Shown in pieces: positions 37,412 to 45,230 of a DNA stretch of 64,000 nt. The notes below the pieces were generated by a model. The model saw only the letters and a program-made list of their open reading frames with translations, was not told where the DNA came from and did no database searches. The DNA is from Primorskyibacter marinus (GTDB lineage: Bacteria; Pseudomonadota; Alphaproteobacteria; Rhodobacterales; Rhodobacteraceae): the NCBI RefSeq assembly GCF_003313245.1, contig NZ_QJSD01000005.1, positions 111,303 through 175,302 of the forward strand, written 5' to 3'. The first letter of the stretch is position 1. Each line of letters opens with the position of its first letter. A program made the translations under genes and the position numbers.

Positions 37412-38263
37412 CTAGCCGACAAACGCCTTTTCGACCACATATTCGGCAGGATCGGAATTGGCACCTTCGCGCAGGCCAAAGCTTTCAAGGATGTCTTTGA
37501 GATCCTTGTTCAACCCGATTGACCCGCAGACCATCGCGCGGTCGTCCTTGGCCGACATGCCTTCGATCCCGAGGTCGCGGAACAGCGTGCCATCCTTCAA
37601 CAGGTCGGTCACGCGGCCCATTCTGGGGCTGTGTTCGCGGGTGGTGGTTGGATAGTAGACCAGCTTGTCGGCAAAGCCTTCGCCCATCAGTTCAGCCAGC
37701 AATTCGTCGTTGCGCACGTCTTCGACCAGTTTGCGGCCATAATCCAGCTCTGCCACGTCGCGGCAAGTGTGGGTCAGAATGATCTGGTCGTAATCTTCAT
37801 AGGTCTGGGGTTCACGGATCAGCGACGCAAACGGCGCAAACCCCGTACCGGTCGCAAAGAACCAAAGCCGTTTGCCGGGCAGCAGCGCATCATGCACCAG
37901 CGTGCCGACGGGCTTGGGGCGCAGGATGATCTGGTCGCCGGGTTTGATATGCTGAAGGCGCGAGGTCAGCGGGCCGTCCTGCACCTTGATCGAGTAGAAC
38001 TCCAACTCTTCATCCCATGCGGGCGATGCGATGGAATAGGCGCGCAGCAGCGGCTTCTGCTTGCCGGTCTTGGGGTCCGGGTCGCCCATCAGCCCGATCA
38101 TCACGAACTCGCCCGAACGGAACCGCAGCGACGCAGGGCGCGTCACGCGGAACGAAAACAGACGGTCGGTCCAGTGTTTCACGTCTGTGACGATCTGGGC
38201 GTCGGGAAGGGTCGGGGTGGCCTTGACGGCACTGGTTTGGTTCACGGGCTTCAACTCGGTCAT
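37412..38263 (-). CDS. fpr: Ferredoxin-NADP reductase
   Basis: 283 residues of the bacterial Fpr family. The FAD-binding motif RAYSIASPAWDEELEFYS and LTSRL, the NADP-binding FFATGTGFAPFASLIREP, and the short C-terminal YVVEKAFVG are visible. It passes electrons between NADPH and ferredoxin or flavodoxin. It is the last gene after the cys cluster on the minus strand (116 bp after the DUF934 gene), fitting a role as electron source for the ferredoxin-type sulfite reductase. The ATG has AGGAAA upstream. Confidence 0.92.
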   Translation of the reverse strand: MTELKPVNQTSAVKATPTLPDAQIVTDVKHWTDRLFSFRVTRPASLRFRSGEFVMIGLMGDPDPKTGKQKPLLRAYSIASPAWDEELEFYSIKVQDGPLTSRLQHIKPGDQIILRPKPVGTLVHDALLPGKRLWFFATGTGFAPFASLIREPQTYEDYDQIILTHTCRDVAELDYGRKLVEDVRNDELLAELMGEGFADKLVYYPTTTREHSPRMGRVTDLLKDGTLFRDLGIEGMSAKDDRAMVCGSIGLNKDLKDILESFGLREGANSDPAEYVVEKAFVG

Positions 38264-38379
38264 GTTTTTCCTGTCCGGTCGATCAACCGGTATCTCCTAT
38301 TAAGCGTTGATGCATGTCAGAGCAACGGCGGCGAATGGTCTCAAACGTCCGTGTTGCCGAAACGCGGTGTGACGGGCTG

Positions 38380-38793
38380 CTATCCGCGCAGCCGCGACTG
38401 ATAGTCGTTCTGCGTCCAGCCGGCCCGGAACTGCCATTGGCTGGCGGGCTGGCGGGTGGCCAGATCATCGCTGATCTCGATCTCGTCAAAACCCGCGCGG
38501 CGGGCCATCGTATACTGATCGGCGATCACATGACCACGGGCGCGCAGACGCCCCTTGTAGCCGCGAAGTCGCAGCAGACGCGCCAATGTAAACCCGCGCC
38601 CGTCGGCAAAGCTGGGAAAGTCGATGCGGATCATGCGCAGCGTCGCCAGCTTGTCGAGCGCGCTGTCGATGTCGGCATCGCTGGGCAGGTCCAGCGCCAC
38701 GACGTCATTGGCGGCATCGGCCATCTCTGTATAGCCGCAGGTCCAGTCATCAGGGGCAAAACCTGTATCGGTGACGATCACGCTCATGCTCAT
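38380..38793 (-). CDS. DUF934 family protein
   Basis: 137 residues from the ATG at 38793, seven bases after AAGGAG and overlapping the cysH stop. The family-conserved middle FPSFADGRGFTLARLLR and YKGRLRARGHVIADQ are present, and the C-terminus has WQFRAGWTQNDYQSRLRG. DUF934 proteins are small soluble proteins found almost always in sulfite-reductase operons, and are thought to help sulfite reduction, although the biochemistry is not settled. Confidence 0.88.
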   Translation of the reverse strand: MSMSVIVTDTGFAPDDWTCGYTEMADAANDVVALDLPSDADIDSALDKLATLRMIRIDFPSFADGRGFTLARLLRLRGYKGRLRARGHVIADQYTMARRAGFDEIEISDDLATRQPASQWQFRAGWTQNDYQSRLRG

Positions 38794-39572
38794 GCTGTCT
38801 CTCCTTTTTGCACCATCCGGCCATCGACCAGGTGGATGCCACATTCTGTCTTGTCCTGTCCGCGCCACCGTCCGGCACGCGGGTCTTCGCCCGGTGCCAC
38901 CTTGCTGGTGCAGGGGGCGCAGCCGATGGACGGGTAGCCTTGCGCCACCAGCGGGTGCCGGGGCAGGCGGTTTTCTTCCATATAGGCGCGCACATCGTCA
39001 GGGGCCCAATGGGCCAGTGGATTGACCTTGATCCGGCCCGTGTCTTCCTCGGCCTCGAAGAATTCCATCGCGGCGCGGGTGCCGGACTGGAACCGCTTGC
39101 GCCCAGTGATCCAGCCGTCGAATCCGGACAAAGCGCGGTTCAGCGGCACGGTCTTGCGCAGATCGCAGCAGGCATCCGTGTCACTGAACCGCAATGCGCC
39201 GTAAGGGTCGCGCTGCGCCAGATCATCGTCACTGGCGCGGATGATACGCACATTGGTCAGACCCAGCCGCTCGCTCAGCTCTTGCTGGTAGACCAGCGTC
39301 TCGGCAAACAGCAACTGTGTGTCAATGAACAGCACCGGGGTGCTGCGGTCCGTCACCGCAAGCAGATGCAGCAGCACCACCGATTCCGCACCGAAACTGG
39401 ACACCAGCGCAAGGTCGCCTGCCAACGGGTCATCCAGCGCCGCGCGCAGAACAGTTGTCGCCCCGTGATGGCGGTAGCGCGTGTTCAGTTCAGCGACGCG
39501 GGCGCGCAGATCCGTCAGCGATTCCCGCTCGGGGGCGTGCGCGCCCGCATGAACGGGTGTATCACGCGGCAT
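38790..39572 (-). CDS. cysH: Assimilatory adenylylsulfate (APS) reductase
   Basis: 260 residues, starting at ATG 39572 with AGGAAA upstream and overlapping the end of cysI by 11 bp. The PP-loop like SSFGAESVVLLHL binds the nucleotide. Four cysteines for a 4Fe-4S cluster are present as CC at 135-136 and CxxC at 218-221, the mark of APS reductases rather than PAPS reductases, and the redox-active Cys244 is in KTECGIH. It reduces APS to sulfite and AMP with thioredoxin. The call as APS-type rests on the cysteine pattern; annotation pipelines often name it phosphoadenylyl-sulfate reductase. Confidence 0.92.
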   Translation of the reverse strand: MPRDTPVHAGAHAPERESLTDLRARVAELNTRYRHHGATTVLRAALDDPLAGDLALVSSFGAESVVLLHLLAVTDRSTPVLFIDTQLLFAETLVYQQELSERLGLTNVRIIRASDDDLAQRDPYGALRFSDTDACCDLRKTVPLNRALSGFDGWITGRKRFQSGTRAAMEFFEAEEDTGRIKVNPLAHWAPDDVRAYMEENRLPRHPLVAQGYPSIGCAPCTSKVAPGEDPRAGRWRGQDKTECGIHLVDGRMVQKGETA

Positions 39573-41235
39573 TTGCCCGGCTTTCCTGCTTTTCGGGGTA
39601 CAGGGCGGCCTTGAACGGGTCGGCACCAAGGCGGCGATAGGCGTCGAGGAAGCTTTCGGACCGGTCATCGCGCAGGTCGAGATAGGCATGGATCAGACGT
39701 TCGATGGCCGGAATAACTTCGTCGGCGGCAAAGCCACGCCCTGTCCGGTCGCCCAGGGCGGCAGTCTCGGTGTGGTCGCCCCCCAGCGTAATCTGGTAAT
39801 TCTCCACCCCCGCACGGTCGAGGCCCAGAATGCCGATATGCCCGACATGGTGATGCCCGCAGGCGTTGATGCAGCCCGAGATCTTGATCTTCAGCGCGCC
39901 GATGTCATGCTCCAGCTTCAACTCGTCAAAGCGTGTCGCGATCTCTTGCGCGATCGGGATGGAACGCGCCGTGGCCAGCGTGCAGTAATCCATGCCGGGG
40001 CAGGCGATGATGTCCGAGATCAACCCGATATTGGCCGTGGCCAGCCGCTGCGCTTTCAATTCGGCATGAATCGCGGGCAGGTCGGATTTGTGGACATGCG
40101 GCAGGATCACGTTCTGCTCATGGCTGATGCGCAATTCGTCATGGCCGTAGCGTTCCGCCAGATCTGCCAGAAGCCGCATTTGTTCGGCGCTTGCGTCGCC
40201 CGGCGTTTCGCCCTGCTTCTTCAGGCTGACCTGCACGATGGCGTAACCTTCGGCCCGGTGCGCGGCGAGGTTCGTGTCGGCCCAGCTACGGAACACCGGA
40301 TCATTCGCATAGGCGGTGTCGTAAGCATCGGTCGGGGCCACGCGAAATTCCGGCGGCGCAAATTGTGCCTCGATCCCGGCGAGGATGGTCTGGTCAATGC
40401 CGTTGAATGCGGGTTTGAGCGTCTCGAAACGCTCTTCGACCCGCGCGCGGATGTCGTCGATGCCATGTTCATGCACAGTGATCTTGATGCGCGACTTGAA
40501 CTTGTTGTCGCGGCGGCCCAGCAGGTTCCAGACGCTGACAATCGCCTCCAGATAGGGCAGCAGATCGGCGCGGGGCAGGAACTCACGCACCACCTTGCCG
40601 ATCATCGGGGTGCGGCCCAGACCGCCGCCCACGATCACCTCAAAGCCCGGCTCGCCATCCTGTTCGACCATGCGCAGCCCGATGTCATGCGCCTTGGTCA
40701 CGGCGCGGTCGTTCGGCGATCCGGTGATGGCAATCTTGAACTTGCGCGGCAGGAACTGGAATTCCGGATGGTCGGTGGACCATTGCCGGATCAGCTCTGC
40801 CACGGGGCGGGGGTCGGCGATCTCATCGGCCGAGGCACCGGCGAAATGGTCGGCGGTGACGTTGCGGATTGTGTTGCCGGAGGTCTGGATCGCATGCAAC
40901 TGCACCTTGGCCAGCGCATCCAGAATATCGGGCACGTCCGACAGCTTTGGCCAGTTGAACTGCATGTTCTGGCGCGTGGTGAAGTGGCCGTAGCCGCGAT
41001 CCCATTTCTGGGCCACATAGGCCAGCTGCCGCATCTGCGCACTGCTGAGCGTGCCATAGGGAATCGCCACGCGCAGCATGTAGGCGTGCAATTGCAGATA
41101 CAGACCGTTCATCAGGCGCAGCGGGCGGAATTCATCCTCGGTCAGGCTGCCATCAATGCGGCGCTCGACCTGCTGGCGGAACTGGCTGTTGCGGGACGCC
41201 ACAAAGGCGGCGTCGAAATCGGAATAGCGATACAT
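39562..41235 (-). CDS. cysI: Siroheme-dependent nitrite/sulfite reductase
   Basis: 557 residues from ATG 41235 (AAGGATG upstream). Two ferredoxin-like half domains and siroheme domains are seen; the 4Fe-4S/siroheme ligands are CPGMDYC and SGCINACG near residues 410-460. This is the ferredoxin-type subunit that reduces sulfite to sulfide (six electrons); in this operon context the assimilatory sulfite role fits better than nitrite. The neighbouring cysG homologue would supply siroheme. Frame and length are normal. Confidence 0.92.
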   Translation of the reverse strand: MYRYSDFDAAFVASRNSQFRQQVERRIDGSLTEDEFRPLRLMNGLYLQLHAYMLRVAIPYGTLSSAQMRQLAYVAQKWDRGYGHFTTRQNMQFNWPKLSDVPDILDALAKVQLHAIQTSGNTIRNVTADHFAGASADEIADPRPVAELIRQWSTDHPEFQFLPRKFKIAITGSPNDRAVTKAHDIGLRMVEQDGEPGFEVIVGGGLGRTPMIGKVVREFLPRADLLPYLEAIVSVWNLLGRRDNKFKSRIKITVHEHGIDDIRARVEERFETLKPAFNGIDQTILAGIEAQFAPPEFRVAPTDAYDTAYANDPVFRSWADTNLAAHRAEGYAIVQVSLKKQGETPGDASAEQMRLLADLAERYGHDELRISHEQNVILPHVHKSDLPAIHAELKAQRLATANIGLISDIIACPGMDYCTLATARSIPIAQEIATRFDELKLEHDIGALKIKISGCINACGHHHVGHIGILGLDRAGVENYQITLGGDHTETAALGDRTGRGFAADEVIPAIERLIHAYLDLRDDRSESFLDAYRRLGADPFKAALYPEKQESRANAA

Positions 41236-41313
41236 GGTGTCATCCTTTCGGGTGAGCGCGGGCAAATCCTCGGGCGGAAGATCCGGAAAAGCCCTTTTCA
41301 AGGCTCCTCGGTC

Positions 41314-41613
41314 TTAGCGCTGAGCCTGCTTGCCGTGGAAATAGTTGGAGGGGCCGGTGCGCCTGAAATCCTCACGGAAATGGGTGGGCTCCGGTCCGGT
41401 CTTGCCGGGTTTGACATCCGCAAGATACGCGCCCACCGCCTCGGCCTGGCGGCTGTCGGCCTCCAGCAGGCGCAGCTGCGCATGTGCTTCATCGGTCAGG
41501 ATCTCGGCTGACGAAAGATCGCGGGTCCAGCTGTCATTGGCGGTCAGGTAAATGACGTCGCCCTCGATCAGCGCGTTGGCTGTGACGACCTTTGGGGTGT
41601 AGATCCGGGGCAT
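41314..41613 (-). CDS. DUF2849 family protein
   Basis: 99 residues (MPRIYTPKVVTANALIEGDVIYL at the start), beginning one base after the stop of cysG. DUF2849 proteins are short and typically lie between cysG and cysI in Rhodobacterales and Rhizobiales. The sequence has the family features VVTANxLxEGDVIYLT and PTHFREDFRRTGPSNYFHGKQA. Function unknown, presumably in sulfite reductase assembly or regulation. Confidence 0.85.
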   Translation of the reverse strand: MPRIYTPKVVTANALIEGDVIYLTANDSWTRDLSSAEILTDEAHAQLRLLEADSRQAEAVGAYLADVKPGKTGPEPTHFREDFRRTGPSNYFHGKQAQR

Positions 41614-41614
41614 G

Positions 41615-42574
41615 TCAGGCAAGCTCCTGTTGGGGAATGTCGTTTTGGGCTTCGGCCGCGGCACGAGGTGCCAAGCCATAAAAGGTAAGGGCCGGACCGG
41701 TCATCCCGCCACCTGCAAGATCGGCGGGCAGGGTGGCGAGGGTCGAGGACAGAACGCGCTGATCGTGGCGGCTGGCGTTCTCGACCACCGTGACGGGCGT
41801 TGCCGGATCCGCGCCATGCATGATCAGACGGCCCTGAATGAAACGGGCCGATTTCTTGCCCATATAGATGGCGGCAACTTCGCCCGGCTTAGCCAGTGCC
41901 CGCCAGTCGTGATCGGCAAAGCCCTTTGTATCATGGCCGGTCAGAAAGCGGACGGAACTGTTGCGGCCACGTTTTGTCAGACTTTGCCCGATGGATGCCA
42001 CCGCAGCAGAAGCCGCAGTGATGCCGGGAATGATGTGCCAGTTGATACCTGCCGCATCGCAAGCGTCGATCTCTTCGTCGAGACGCCCGAACACCGTCGC
42101 ATCGCCGGATTTCAGGCGCACGACGCGCGCACCTGCCCGGCTGTGCGACACGATCAGCGCATTGATGTCTTCCTGCGTCATCGACGGGCCGAAGCCTTCC
42201 TTGCCCGCATCGATCAGCCGCGCGGAGGGGCTGACAAGCGCAAGGATGGCCGGGCTGATCAGGCGGTCGTGGATCACAACCTCTGCCTCGTCCAGCGCGC
42301 GGCGGGCCTTGAGCGTCAGCAGATCGGGATCGCCGGGGCCGGCCCCCACAAAGGCCACATGACCGAGGCGCGTATCGAGGATGGCTGTCAGGTCTGTTAC
42401 AGATCCTTCAGCTTGCGAGGTCTCGGAGCGGTCTTTAGATTCAATGCGCGCCGACTGAGCACTTTCTGCCGCGAGCGTGTCCGCCACCTTTCGCAGGCCA
42501 GTGGCGAGGCGCGACAAAGCGCGCTGCATCAGCGGAAGGCTTGCGCGGTTTGGAATGGTCGAAAGATGCATCAT
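41615..42574 (-). CDS. cysG: Uroporphyrinogen-III C-methyltransferase (CysG C-terminal type)
   Basis: 319 residues. Residues ~70-310 are a complete SUMT/CobA methyltransferase: GHVAFVGAGPGDPDLLTLKA, DRLISPAIL, RLKSGDATVFGR, PGITAASAAVA and VVENASR. The NAD-dependent dehydrogenase-ferrochelatase half of full-length CysG is missing; only ~65 residues without clear fold precede the methyltransferase, perhaps a remnant of the dimerisation part. It converts uroporphyrinogen III to precorrin-2, the siroheme precursor, so the last steps must be done elsewhere. It is the first gene of the cys operon, facing an Lrp regulator. Confidence 0.88.
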   Translation of the reverse strand: MMHLSTIPNRASLPLMQRALSRLATGLRKVADTLAAESAQSARIESKDRSETSQAEGSVTDLTAILDTRLGHVAFVGAGPGDPDLLTLKARRALDEAEVVIHDRLISPAILALVSPSARLIDAGKEGFGPSMTQEDINALIVSHSRAGARVVRLKSGDATVFGRLDEEIDACDAAGINWHIIPGITAASAAVASIGQSLTKRGRNSSVRFLTGHDTKGFADHDWRALAKPGEVAAIYMGKKSARFIQGRLIMHGADPATPVTVVENASRHDQRVLSSTLATLPADLAGGGMTGPALTFYGLAPRAAAEAQNDIPQQELA

Positions 42575-42615
42575 GGCGCAGTCCTCGTTCGGGTATGTTT
42601 CCTGCCGCCTATATA

Positions 42616-42627
42616 GGAAAATTTTCC
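42616..42627. promoter_or_regulatory. Palindromic candidate operator in the cys/lrp divergent region
   Basis: GGAAAATTTTCC is a perfect 12-bp palindrome preceded by TA, in the 150-bp region shared by cysG and the Lrp-type gene. Known Lrp sites are palindromes with an A/T-rich centre (YAG-AWATTWT-CTR), which this resembles. A second TAG...CTA pair lies at 42638-42652. Binding is inferred. Confidence 0.5.
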
Positions 42628-42724
42628 CGATTTTGCCTAGACACTTGGCCTAATAAGGAAGAGAAGTTCTAAATTGAGGGGCGAGAAGGGCGTTTTTCCC
42701 GACTTATGGCCGAAAGGTAAAATC

Positions 42725-43183
42725 ATGGCGCGCATGGACGAAACAGACCGGAATATCCTCAGGGCATTGCAGAGGGATGCCAGCCAGTCGCTGGACGATA
42801 TTGCGAAAGAAGTGGGGTCTTCCAAGACGCCGGTTTGGAACCGAATCCGCAAAATGCGCGAAGCTGGCGTAATCGGCAAACAGACCGTCGTGCTGGATGC
42901 CGAAGCACTGGGATTCGAGGCGTGTTTCTTTGTTCTGATCCGAACCAGCGAACACGAGGCGGCCTGGCAGCAAGCCTTCCTCAAGGCCCTGAAAGAACGG
43001 CCGGAAGTGCAGGAGGCGCATCGTCTGGCAGGGGATATCGACTATATCCTGAAAGTCCGGGTCAAGAACGCCCGCGCCTATGACAGCTTTTATCAGGCGC
43101 TGATCTCGGAAGTGCGCGTTCACAACGTCACGGCCTTGCTGTCGATGGAGGAAATCAAATCCACCACCGCCTTGCCACTGTGA
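42725..43183 (+). CDS. Lrp/AsnC-family transcriptional regulator
   Basis: 152 residues from ATG 42725 (AAAGG upstream). The N-terminal helix-turn-helix is in LDDIAKEVGSSKTPVWNRIRKM; the C-terminal RAM/ligand-binding domain is residues ~65-150 with VQEAHRLAGDIDYILKVRV. Lrp-type regulators bind an amino acid. Being divergent from the sulfate-assimilation operon with a palindrome between, it is likely to control that operon in response to cysteine or a related amino acid, since no CysB-type gene is next to it. The effector is inferred. Confidence 0.88.
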   Translation: MARMDETDRNILRALQRDASQSLDDIAKEVGSSKTPVWNRIRKMREAGVIGKQTVVLDAEALGFEACFFVLIRTSEHEAAWQQAFLKALKERPEVQEAHRLAGDIDYILKVRVKNARAYDSFYQALISEVRVHNVTALLSMEEIKSTTALPL

Positions 43184-43198
43184 CGGCTTGACCAAATT

Positions 43199-43221
43199 GG
43201 GCGCTTCCGCGCGCTCTTTTT
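43199..43221 (+). terminator. Terminator of the Lrp-type gene
   Basis: GGGCGC pairs with GCGCTC (one G-U) around TTCCGC, directly followed by TTTTT, 15 bp after the stop codon. Confidence 0.85.
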
Positions 43222-43302
43222 CAGATTGCGGCAGCGTGACGGGCTGTTCCAAAGGTGTCGGTTGATGCGGGGGCGGGAATTACATGCCGCTGCCCGACAG
43301 TC

Positions 43303-44307
43303 TTACCGATGCGACGCCGCAACGCGGAATCCGCAATTGCCGGTAGAGCTGTCCGGGTCGTTTCGGGTGCGCGAATGAACGTGGTAGCGGTCGCAATAGC
43401 TGTCGTGGCAGAGGTAAGAGCCGCCGCGCTGCACCCGGCCAGTGCCTGTTTCGGGACCAAGCGGATCGCGGGCGGGACCAGCGGGGCGGGTGTTGCCAAA
43501 CCAATCCTGAACCCATTCCCAGACATTCCCTGAACAGTTATAAAGCCCGTAGCCATTGGGCGTGAAGGCATCCGCAGGGGCGGTGCCCAGATAGCCGTCT
43601 TCGGCGGTATTTATGTGTGGAAACGCGCCCTGCCAGATATTCATAGCATGTTGGCCCTTGGGCATCATGGCATTGCCCCAGGGAAATTTCATCCGCTCCA
43701 GCCCGCCGCGTGCGGCGCGTTCCCATTCCGCCTCTTGTGGCAGGCGCAGCCCGGCCCACTTGCAATAGGCGGCGGCGTCGTACCATGCGATGTGGATAGC
43801 GGGATGGTTTGGCTGATCCTGCCAGGACGATCCCGGGCCTGTCGGTGCCGCCCAGGAAGCTCCTTCCACCTGCCGCCACCACGGCAGGCCGGGCGGCGTG
43901 TTTGGCCAGCGCGCCGGGTCGTCCAGCAACAAATGAAACACAAAACTCCAGCCCCAGACCTCGGCGACGGTGCGATAGCCCGTCGCTTCGACAAAGCGTG
44001 CATAGTCGGCATTTGTCACCGTGGTGGCCGAGATCAGGAAAGGCGAGACACGGATCTTGCGGCGTGGCGCGTCAAGATCTGCGGGATAGGTGCTTTTGCG
44101 GGCACCCATTTCGAAGAAACCGCCGGGGATCTCAATCAGTCGCGCCCGCAATTCGTCCTGCACCGTGGCCTGTGCGACAGGAACCGCGTTGGCATGGGTC
44201 ATCCAGTCACGTCGCGCGAGGTTTGCGGCGCTTGGGGTGCAACAGGCGTCGCCTTGCTCGGCTTGGCAAGTGTTCCTGGTTGGCGCGTTGACGCGATTGT
44301 CAGTCAA
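43303..44307 (-). CDS. Formylglycine-generating enzyme (sulfatase-modifying factor)
   Basis: 334 residues with a TTG start at 44307 (AGAGG 8 nt upstream); an internal ATG at codon 36 is less likely because it has no ribosome site. The FGE fold is complete: RLIEIPGGFFEMGA, PVTNADYARFVEATGY-like segment, RLPQEAEWERAARGG, NCSGNVWEWVQDWF, and the active-site loop GGSYLCHDSYCDRYHVHSR with the copper-binding Cys300 and Cys305. FGE oxidises a cysteine of type I sulfatases (CxPxR) to formylglycine. The N-terminus contains an extra CCTPS segment. No sulfatase gene lies in the window; clients must be elsewhere. Confidence 0.92.
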   Translation of the reverse strand: MTDNRVNAPTRNTCQAEQGDACCTPSAANLARRDWMTHANAVPVAQATVQDELRARLIEIPGGFFEMGARKSTYPADLDAPRRKIRVSPFLISATTVTNADYARFVEATGYRTVAEVWGWSFVFHLLLDDPARWPNTPPGLPWWRQVEGASWAAPTGPGSSWQDQPNHPAIHIAWYDAAAYCKWAGLRLPQEAEWERAARGGLERMKFPWGNAMMPKGQHAMNIWQGAFPHINTAEDGYLGTAPADAFTPNGYGLYNCSGNVWEWVQDWFGNTRPAGPARDPLGPETGTGRVQRGGSYLCHDSYCDRYHVHSRTRNDPDSSTGNCGFRVAASHR

Positions 44308-44462
44308 GGAAGCCTCTTGGGGTTCGGAAAGTCGTCATCGGTGAATTGGCCGGAACGCTTTGCGAAGATGCCGTCGGATTTGTCCGTATCGGGGATAAAT
44401 TTGACCAAGGGATGAATCGCGATGGGTGGAGGGGTGTGGGAATGGAGGAAAAGAAAGCCCGG

Positions 44463-45230
44463 TCAGTCGCTTTGCGTCACAATACGATAGTCTTGCAGTT
44501 CGTCAGGCACAAAGACGTAAATCTCGTTCGGGGGGGTCAACAAGGCTGGCTGCATGACGCTGAGTTCGATACCCATTTCTTGCAAGAAAGCCATGACCTC
44601 TCCCTGACCGCGCTGGATCGATTCGACGGCGAGAAAGGCAGGCAGAATGGTGTTCTCGCCGAAATAATGTTGATGCACGCCGACCGAGGCCTCTGGTGCC
44701 ACGGTTCGGGTGACACCGCCCATCAGGATATAGGGGCAGGCGGACAGGCAGACGGTGCGCCCTGCCATGGTGGTGTCCAGTCCGGCCTCGCGGATCGCTC
44801 TGCCGATCTGGAGCGCGTCGTCCACGGAGCCGCCCGGTGAATGCAGCGCGATACGCTCGATGTCGGGGTTCGTCTTGAGTGCGTCGGAAAATCGCGCGGC
44901 ATCGCCTGGCAGGATCGTGCCAGTCACGACAAGGCCGGGGGTGCCGTCCATCTCTGTCGGTTCGAAGAACAGACGCGAGGGCATGTCAGAGGGAATGCCA
45001 TAAGGCAGCGTCCCCGGTTGGGTCAGGCGGGGCGACGGGTTGAATTTGCGGGTCTGGTCGCCGGGGGCCACGGGCGTGTCAAATTCCGGCTGCTGCGACG
45101 GGTTGAACAGGTTTGGCAAAGCCGCGCCCATATCGCCTGCGATCAACAGCACGGCGATGCCGACCTGAAGCGCCAGAATAAGCTTCAATGCGCCTTTCGC
45201 GGAGGGGGCAGAAAAACGGGCCGCCGTCAC
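44463..45230 (-). CDS. Membrane-anchored ClpP/crotonase-like protein, uncharacterised
   Basis: 255 residues. Residues 14-31 are a transmembrane anchor; the rest should face the periplasm. The core resembles ClpP/SppA-fold proteins of the COG3904 kind: SPGGSVDDALQIGRAI at 131-146, a candidate nucleophile Ser163 in CLSACPYILMGG, and His186 in VGVHQHYF. In ClpP-like enzymes a Ser-His pair in these positions is catalytic, so a serine hydrolase is possible, but this is not proven. The start overlaps the stop of the upstream coiled-coil membrane gene (ATGA), so the two are made together. The substrate is unknown. Confidence 0.7.
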   Translation of the reverse strand: MTAARFSAPSAKGALKLILALQVGIAVLLIAGDMGAALPNLFNPSQQPEFDTPVAPGDQTRKFNPSPRLTQPGTLPYGIPSDMPSRLFFEPTEMDGTPGLVVTGTILPGDAARFSDALKTNPDIERIALHSPGGSVDDALQIGRAIREAGLDTTMAGRTVCLSACPYILMGGVTRTVAPEASVGVHQHYFGENTILPAFLAVESIQRGQGEVMAFLQEMGIELSVMQPALLTPPNEIYVFVPDELQDYRIVTQSD

